A stretch of DNA of 15,006 nucleotides from an uncultured cyanobacterium (GTDB lineage Bacteria > Cyanobacteriota > Cyanobacteriia > Cyanobacteriales > Geitlerinemataceae), in assembly GCA_937121005.1 (NCBI GenBank), contig CAKZKB010000303.1, positions 1-15,006 on the forward strand, written 5' to 3'. Position 1 is the stretch's first letter. Every line of letters starts with the position of its first letter. Positions 14,201 to 15,006 of this stretch are shown in pieces. The notes beneath the pieces were generated by a model. The model was not told the origin of the DNA and made no database searches. It saw only the letters and a list, made by a program, of their open reading frames with translations. Position numbers and translations under genes: made by a program.

Positions 14201-14544
14201 GAAAACTTCTCACTGTTACTCTCTTCTTCAGACTCGATTTCCGAATTAGAAGATTCAGCTTCCACTTGCGTCTCACCATCAGAGGTGTTCTCTTCAGCTA
14301 CAGAATTGCCATTTTCTACGTTGGCACTATCAACGTCTCCCGCAGTCCCTTCATCTGTGGACTCAGCTTCTTCTGGAAGAGTTGCAATTAAAGCCACTGC
14401 TTCCCCTTCGCTATCGTCACCAGCATCAACCAGACCACTAGGAGTTAAAATGGGTTCTAGGAGGAACGTTCTCCCTACCCACTGCTGCGACTCCATCTTC
14501 CGGGAAGACGGTTTGAACCAGTTTAAGAAACTTAGCAAATCCAT
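4621..14544 (-). CDS. Giant surface-type protein with two S8 peptidase domains, DUF4114, P domain, Calx-beta and beta-helix modules
   Basis: A 3307-residue protein. The ATG at 14544 is preferred: AGGGG lies 11 nt upstream, and MDLLSFLNWFK then aligns with the paralogue's MTNLFSFRHWLK. A GTG at 14556 would add four residues. Order (approximate residues): FLLEPILTP (27-35); acidic Ser/Thr linker (40-365); DUF4114 (370-592); second acidic linker (600-755); subtilisin-like domain with D777, H815, N919, S996; LysM-like segment (1072-1126); Ig-like domain (1142-1255); kexin-type pro-region and domain with D1399, H1612, N1715, S1805; P/Homo B domain (1915-2035); Calx-beta (2038-2160); beta-helix 1 (2161-2470); Ig-like; beta-helix 2 (2582-2860); Ig-like; C-terminal propeller (3110-3307). 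Both triads are complete. There is no hydrophobic signal peptide, RTX repeat, LPXTG or PEP-CTERM. It is probably exported and adhesin-like, with substrate or self-processing activity; these roles are inferred. Confidence 0.93.
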   Translation of the reverse strand: MDLLSFLNWFKPSSRKMESQQWVGRTFLLEPILTPSGLVDAGDDSEGEAVALIATLPEEAESTDEGTAGDVDSANVENGNSVAEENTSDGETQVEAESSNSEIESEEESNSEKFSDRAESEESTVEEHFVTEEIAEDDLEPLDFIDNDAEVNTDRADDSVSEGEEAQEEMDSQTEASTSIESDVDGSDGENDDRAEEEGTGETVEVESEAIRDSAPIASDSDSDTESNSESLDLEDSEDEVDESVNSVTEPEAKSQVGKDDSNSAVEVNTTDEDSEEISETKNDSSNEVDRQDSPETVKSETVPASLGQDDGTAQNNGSEQNETTSDRPSEDEDVTANTENGDSELSEDEEQGEQQDDRETDNLLEGIKGINFETGTFVVGESGEIGIDFLFDGGAFKGELGIFSLENLSIDLESEESTIAFIRESADRALSSSELGHVVISDRTEGAKFSGKLGEQNDWNSGEYKGVKTFNMKAGDRFGVLFVPNGSVRNVADNPSLEGAQRPLYSLGTANPEDEFHLGQIADVTGEGNTFVMEDLRVDGKSDRDYNDIIFQVRGATGKAPHVSEVMDDREGWLETDLGKAIVEYTKPYITPETSDVESAGNTQTNPIVDEVGSDTEETIDASDTNSDSSGQNTAQNNADISNSSSGTSESNGTQYESSESTQSEQQFSVTGEKEDSGNVNSTEFVVESDSDKSASEGDAIAPQQQSETQSVSQENTVSEEGTGENSNDEVQSSTDPQSQTNVDRSNPVPDAIELPDGLLQFDFPKENQPLVGIIDTGFSADNFDIDYSDIESGFDFVDGDNNSFIESGEGSEHGTHVLGIIKAIQNNDEGIDGINDDAPIWVGRGVGSEDWTQSLVEFVDTAKASGQPNAVVNLSFALSETDADGNTVTRYELTENERAAIQYARDNNILLVVSSGNDGGVMPALAQASQEFDNIVTVGSAERFDSQVSIAKGSDRAEYSSYGYGLDILAEGGTLENPAVSTVGDGVGTMAGTSVATAKVTGAVSLVWAANPELSYRQVVEIIKSTATDLDIPNPDRETGAGLLNLLAAVHLAKATEAQPYDPPEIPGNSKAFYVVSSETTPAGIAREELQDEDRWDEILREDGTPFTDKNEPLVPGDKIVLPAIYEKGTDDVGDDDREIGTPNQLPEDLDFSMDLLYNPGEDLRFSGKVFDGDGATDLERIDFWLRKDGGAWEDISDAENFIAWNKDDRWGRFAFNYNLEGREPGHYEIKAVAYDRSGVAGEVKSDRFTVLSVSEEDALSPTVKSSIEQAMDLDSYDRDRLAVTREWLVSVRSDVDPAALAQVAGAEYIRKNPHIPNTHVWKFPDNIRPQDVAVQLQAIEGVEFSYPLVPVHLELFNPIVNNFWHLRDSGVLDARQQHKVDGKQINGKGVTIGIVDDGVEETHVAFGDRYRDDLSWDFNDPEKNQPEMNRATPESTNVEFGDGEFSESTIIYSELANNLMKPQKLISTIPVNLTGITKELSLNLQLPDSLPDDISVTLTSPSKQTFVPDDRGRSSRSRYYPGWGDPTFSKFETIDLKELDSEGNKDLSDEFKQTYANGDWKLTLRINDAIHVQPGTEITSEQLEQLKQTYKSLQENFSWSLKFSTDNPHGTSVAGIAAGNDIFEDGRGVASGAELTGLRLIGNTDPTDYSKDPLGTTIADALTHKNQEIDIFNNSWGPDYFVPQANMTSALQAGVETGRAQSGSIYVAAAGNDGYEGEGGGINYSAFSSARQVISVGAVDYNGKRAPYSTTGSALFITAPSDNGDKDKDNLPGIVTADLTDSSSSERGYQDGEWAEGFGGTSAAAPIVSGVVALMLEANPNLTARDVQHILAETANRDRVPEDDADWTGKSGDPIRHSEKYGFGIVDAKAAVAKAIAWKETGKTVGTEADVDRFELGDTTPFETAIPTDKTVWLEDAVNSDVVPIDNMTVEWVEVDLTTLNNPGDLDVELVHTFTDAEGNTRETVSRLAEWHYVESESDESDNNNDTTRWTYRSVRHWGESSQGEWKLRVSGSDNSDDSELQSWDLRLFGSAPTVTVETLDSEAAETTAQQWPNFGEFKVSRTGNTDLPLAIDLTASGEAVLGDGYRLVVGGVPVVGSQVTIPAGAESVTVRVEPIDDTAIENGSESLMLAVAANQGYKVGDTATTTIAIADNDGYIVSNTNDSGPGSLRAAIEFANSNPDTTTIEFDIPTTDPNYDPATGAFTIRPLSELPEITEPVVIDGTSQPGYAGKPIIELTGNNKSLNGLVVSGGNSTIRGLVINSFRTALQLKGLGNNTVQGNYIGTDATGNLDRGNTGGVMLDNSDNNTIGGIQSGAGNLISGNDQGIYITGTSSLNVVQGNLIGTNVTGTKEIRNRTGVSILQNADRNIIGGSDPGAGNVISGSWMRGMIVFTSNNTVQGNKIGTDITGTQDLGNASDGIFIAADDNSVSGNTISYNGRSGVWVSQGTGNSIEANTIFDNTDEAISLDNGGNGEPETPTLTAATVSENTTTIEGTVNSAANSTIRIEFFANPDNSAEGETFLGFQNVTTDNSGNVTFSADFSGVAAGQFVTATVTDADGNTSEFSQPVIVSEPPSNVVGNTYFVSNTNDSGSGSLRDAIEYANSNPDTTIEFDIPTTDPNYNSVTGAFTIRPLSGLPEITEPVVIDGTSQPGYTDKPIVELDGSLAGNGVDGLHISAGNSKVKGLVINRFSLDGIRLTGDGGSVIEGNYLGTDVTGTKDLGNTYSGISIWTSNNTIGGTTPDRTNVISGNGNDGIYISGDGATGNVVQGNYIGTDLTGNLDLGNTYSGVAIWGASNNTIGGTKTGAQNFIHGNGKNGVFVNGETAVGNSVLTNIIFGNDSIAIDLGDDGETANDIGDSDVGANNLQNSPVLSRADWDYDDLNFHGNEWSLPVTDLSLEFDGQVNETYRIEFFANSTNKKEGATFLGSKNVTLTPDSFNSFTGKAHFDFDLPSLEGGQFVTATVTNADGDTSEFASPIASPEFMWATDTRVLVNEAEIDIDETSSEVNLVIKGYLPDRSWLKVHPIQTTQDAYSFSLDVLAERQRGDYTPQIKTFEEVVSLGKAEDFFAGEYTVSINGESYDFVIPESQTSKKSIERVGGYSTDLSLNDVEGVNLGDRKVGTASSTTDDAGNRFSIGFNDNYDYEIRKYDSQNQLLWTTSISDLYTGFGYPVEQMLTDSAGNVYLAGSDNSSTSQGWLVKYDANGNRQWLKNLGINVERIAIDQYNRIYAGVNDTVYKGAEIYQYDSDGNFLWKEDINQAIAGYVENYYIHFSDLAVDDSGTLYVLGASNDYYTGSSWLAKYGDFT
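5960..6805 (-). other. Right-handed beta-helix module 2
   Basis: Residues about 2582-2860 begin YFVSNTNDSGSGSLRDAIEY and continue with coil repeats of the types GNYIGTDLTGNLDLGN, NNTIGGT and NVISGNGNDGIYISG. This is the NosD/pectate-lyase-like parallel beta-helix typical of secreted adhesins and polysaccharide-binding or -cleaving proteins. No catalytic set can be assigned. Confidence 0.75.
6581..6790 (-). repeat. Internal direct repeat, copy A (start of beta-helix 2)
   Basis: These 210 bases are strongly similar to 7853-8065; the first 41 bases on the + strand are identical in both. They encode the entry of the beta-helix from SNTNDSG to DGTSQPGY. Copy B is one codon longer. The match at nucleotide level is much higher than in the rest of the two modules. 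Confidence 0.85.
7130..8070 (-). other. Right-handed beta-helix module 1
   Basis: Residues about 2161-2470 follow the Calx-beta domain directly with IVSNTNDSGPGSLRAAIEF and then coil repeats such as GNYIGTDATGNLDRGN, NTIGGIQSGAGNLISGN and GNKIGTDITGTQDLGN. An Ig-like spacer (TIRIEFFANPDNSAEGETFL to FVTATVTDADGNTSEFS) separates it from module 2, and a similar spacer follows module 2. Confidence 0.75.
7853..8065 (-). repeat. Internal direct repeat, copy B (start of beta-helix 1)
   Basis: Partner of 6581-6790 at an offset of about 1.27 kb. It encodes the same entry segment with the extra Thr codon in the run NPDTTTIEFDIP. The conserved nucleotide blocks suggest recent duplication or gene conversion limited to the module entry. 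Confidence 0.85.
8050..8810 (-). other. P/Homo B domain followed by Calx-beta domain
   Basis: Residues about 1915-2035 have the proprotein-convertase P-domain plan: VEWVEVDLTTLNNPGDLDVE for the first strands, WTYRSVRHWGESSQGEWKLR for the FxGExxxGxWxLxV core, and LQSWDLRLFGS at the end. Its place just after the second peptidase domain is the standard kexin order. Residues about 2038-2160 are Calx-beta: FKVSRTGNTDLPLAIDLTAS, VTIPAGAESVTVRVEPIDDT and ATTTIAIADNDG. Confidence 0.78.
8890..10749 (-). other. Second S8 peptidase domain, kexin-type, with pro-region and nested insert
   Basis: A pro-region-like segment (residues about 1266-1380, including EWLVSVRSDVDPAALAQVAG and VQLQAIEGVEFSYPL) precedes GKGVTIGIVDDGVEETH with catalytic D1399. 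The His is in NPHGTSVAGIAAG (H1612), the oxyanion Asn in VAAAGNDG (N1715) and the nucleophile in GFGGTSAAAPIVSG (S1805). VDDG, HGTSVAG and the downstream P domain identify the kexin branch. Asp and His are 213 residues apart, against about 38 in yeast Kex2, because of an insert of roughly 170 residues. Confidence 0.82.
10780..11331 (-). other. LysM-like segment and Ig-like domain between the two peptidases
   Basis: The segment SKAFYVVSSETTPAGIAREE followed by DRWDEILREDGTPF and VPGDKIVLP has the ordering of a LysM-type glycan-binding unit (tyrosine strand, helix, RWxEIxxxDGxP, xPGDxIxLP). The next roughly 110 residues (FSGKVFDGDGATDLERIDFW to YEIKAVAYDRSGVAG) look like an Ig-like bacterial domain. 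The LysM assignment is tentative. Confidence 0.5.
11347..12264 (-). other. First S8 peptidase domain, subtilisin-type
   Basis: Catalytic Asp in GIIDTGF (D777), His in EHGTHVLGI (H815), oxyanion Asn in VSSGNDGG (N919) and Ser in AGTSVATAKVTGAVSLVW (S996). D-H spacing is 38, normal for the family. The Ser motif has TAK in place of the usual APH or SPH, an uncommon variation next to the nucleophile. The domain follows a long acidic linker and not a recognisable pro-peptide. Confidence 0.85.
12769..14544 (-). other. N-terminal module: LEPILTP motif, acidic linker and DUF4114
   Basis: The first 600 residues match the left-hand paralogue in order. RTFLLEPILTP corresponds to DTFILEPILTP there. The linker of about 325 residues is almost entirely Asp, Glu, Ser, Thr, Asn and Gln. 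The DUF4114 region has FVVGESG, DFLFDGGAFKGELGIFSLE, WNSGEYKGVKTF, VLFVPNGSV and the probable calcium-binding signature DRDYNDIIFQ. Confidence 0.8.
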
Positions 14545-14557
14545 AGCTGTAGCCACC

Positions 14558-14650
14558 CCTACGCGGACTTAATCAATTCGGCAACGGTTTGAACGTTAAG
14601 CCAGAGCCAAAACCTTGATGTTTTTCATCATACTCCTCCTACCCGGACTT
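14558..14650 (-). repeat. Duplicated translation-start context in the leader
   Basis: On the minus strand AAGTCCGGGTAGG (14638-14650) and AAGTCCGCGTAGG (14558-14570) match in 12 of 13 bases, 80 bp apart. Each runs into a Shine-Dalgarno sequence, the first before the short upstream ORF, the second before the giant gene. Confidence 0.6.
14596..14631 (-). CDS. Short upstream ORF (11 aa) in the leader of the giant gene
   Basis: ATG ATG at 14631-14626 opens a frame MMKNIKVLALA ending in TAA at 14596-14598. AGGAGGAGT directly before it is the strongest Shine-Dalgarno sequence seen in the window, stronger than that of the giant gene. The start codons lie in a TGATG-AAAAA-CATCA hairpin (14616-14630). 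The peptide resembles the first residues of a signal peptide cut short. It may be a leader peptide controlling the giant gene or a relic of an earlier gene start. It ends 51 nt before the main ATG. Confidence 0.4.
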   Translation of the reverse strand: MMKNIKVLALA

Positions 14651-14752
14651 GTGCAGCTTGAGTTTGTAAAGTTTTAATGAACTGGGTTGACATAAAGACC
14701 CAAAATCATCAAGTTGGATCTGGCCTACACTTCTATCAAGGTTAAGTTTGCT

Positions 14753-14794
14753 TTTTTACGGAAAAACAGCCAATTTGTAACAAAAGTTTACAAA
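14753..14794 (-). promoter_or_regulatory. Promoter with HLR1-like element for the giant gene
   Basis: GTAACAAAAGTTTACAAA at 14777-14794 (+ strand) fits HLR1 with one mismatch in the first half-site. As in the paralogue, 18 nt separate it from TAAAAA (minus strand, 14753-14758), and the flanking CCGTAAAA is shared. Transcription would start near 14746 and give a leader of about 200 nt, which contains the short upstream ORF. Light or redox control by RpaB is inferred. Confidence 0.55.
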
Positions 14795-14949
14795 AACAAC
14801 GGTGTGGAGGTCAATCTGAGGAGTGTCACACCCATAAGGGGCTTTACACAATCTTCATATTACGGCGATTAACAATGCAGCGATCTGAAAGAGGATTCTA
14901 TGGAGATCGGGTGACTCTTTAAGTAGACGGCCAAGATGAATCTTGTACG
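14795..14949. other. Upstream non-coding stretch
   Basis: No convincing gene is seen here. The only hairpin near the end of the neighbouring frame is CAAGAT-GA-ATCTTG at 14932-14945, too tight to be a reliable terminator. GGTGTG at 14801 and CACACC at 14827 form a weak inverted repeat. Confidence 0.4.
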
Positions 14950-15006
14950 TTATTCCACATAAAACCACTGTTGGATGACCAGGCGATCGCTGGGATCTAC
15001 ACGACC
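14950..15006 (-). CDS. Possible C-terminal end of an upstream gene
   Basis: A minus-strand frame enters from the right edge, reads GRVDPSDRLVIQQWFYVE and stops at TAA (14950-14952). The alternation of charged and hydrophobic residues and the HIP1 site in frame look like coding sequence, and a small inverted repeat follows the stop. Eighteen codons are too few for a family call, so this is tentative. Confidence 0.3.
   Translation of the reverse strand, partial: GRVDPSDRLVIQQWFYVE

Noticed and set aside
14801..14832. Inverted repeat GGTGTG/CACACC upstream of the promoter
   Set aside because: Six-base arms around 20 nt are expected by chance in a stretch of this length.
14875..14922. 15-residue frame on the + strand starting MQRSERGFYG
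   Set aside because: It is short, without a ribosome site or following gene; chance frame.

Overview
The window looks like a piece of a filamentous cyanobacterial chromosome. Signs of this are very frequent GCGATCGC (HIP1) octamers, a cyanobacterial Rpn/DUF4351-type gene, an antitoxin-like/HNH gene pair typical of cyanobacteria, and RpaB-type (HLR1) promoter elements. The genus cannot be told from the sequence alone.

Layout. (1) 1-1733, minus strand: the first 577 codons of a giant surface-type protein that runs off the left edge. It has a short basic N-terminus with the motif FILEPILTP, a long Asp/Glu/Ser/Thr-rich linker and a DUF4114 domain. (2) 1923-4511: a small-gene island with toxin-antitoxin character. 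It holds an antitoxin-like gene with a truncated HNH nuclease partner (+), a minus-strand operon of three tiny unknown genes and an Rpn/DUF4351 gene, and a Phd/YefM-RelE type pair (+). Four copies of a roughly 30-bp hairpin repeat mark the edges of these units. (3) 4621-14544, minus strand: a complete 3307-residue paralogue of the left-hand giant. It has the same N-terminus, linker and DUF4114, then two different S8 (subtilisin-superfamily) peptidase domains, a P/Homo B domain, a Calx-beta domain, two duplicated right-handed beta-helix modules with Ig-like spacers and a C-terminal SBBP-like beta-propeller. (4) 14545-15006: a long leader with a short upstream ORF, the promoter, and at the extreme right possibly the last codons of another minus-strand gene.

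How it fits together. The two giants are paralogues on the same strand that appear to share a promoter layout: an HLR1-like element, exactly 18 nt, then TAAAA(T/A). They are probably co-regulated, plausibly by RpaB in response to light or redox state. The island between them is probably accessory DNA. The large protein reads as an extracellular or envelope protein with adhesin-like modules and two potentially active serine peptidase centres, but it has neither a recognisable Sec signal peptide nor a C-terminal anchor. Its export route is therefore an open question, and the FxLEPILTP N-terminus, reminiscent of the LEPR-XLL motif, is a candidate signal.
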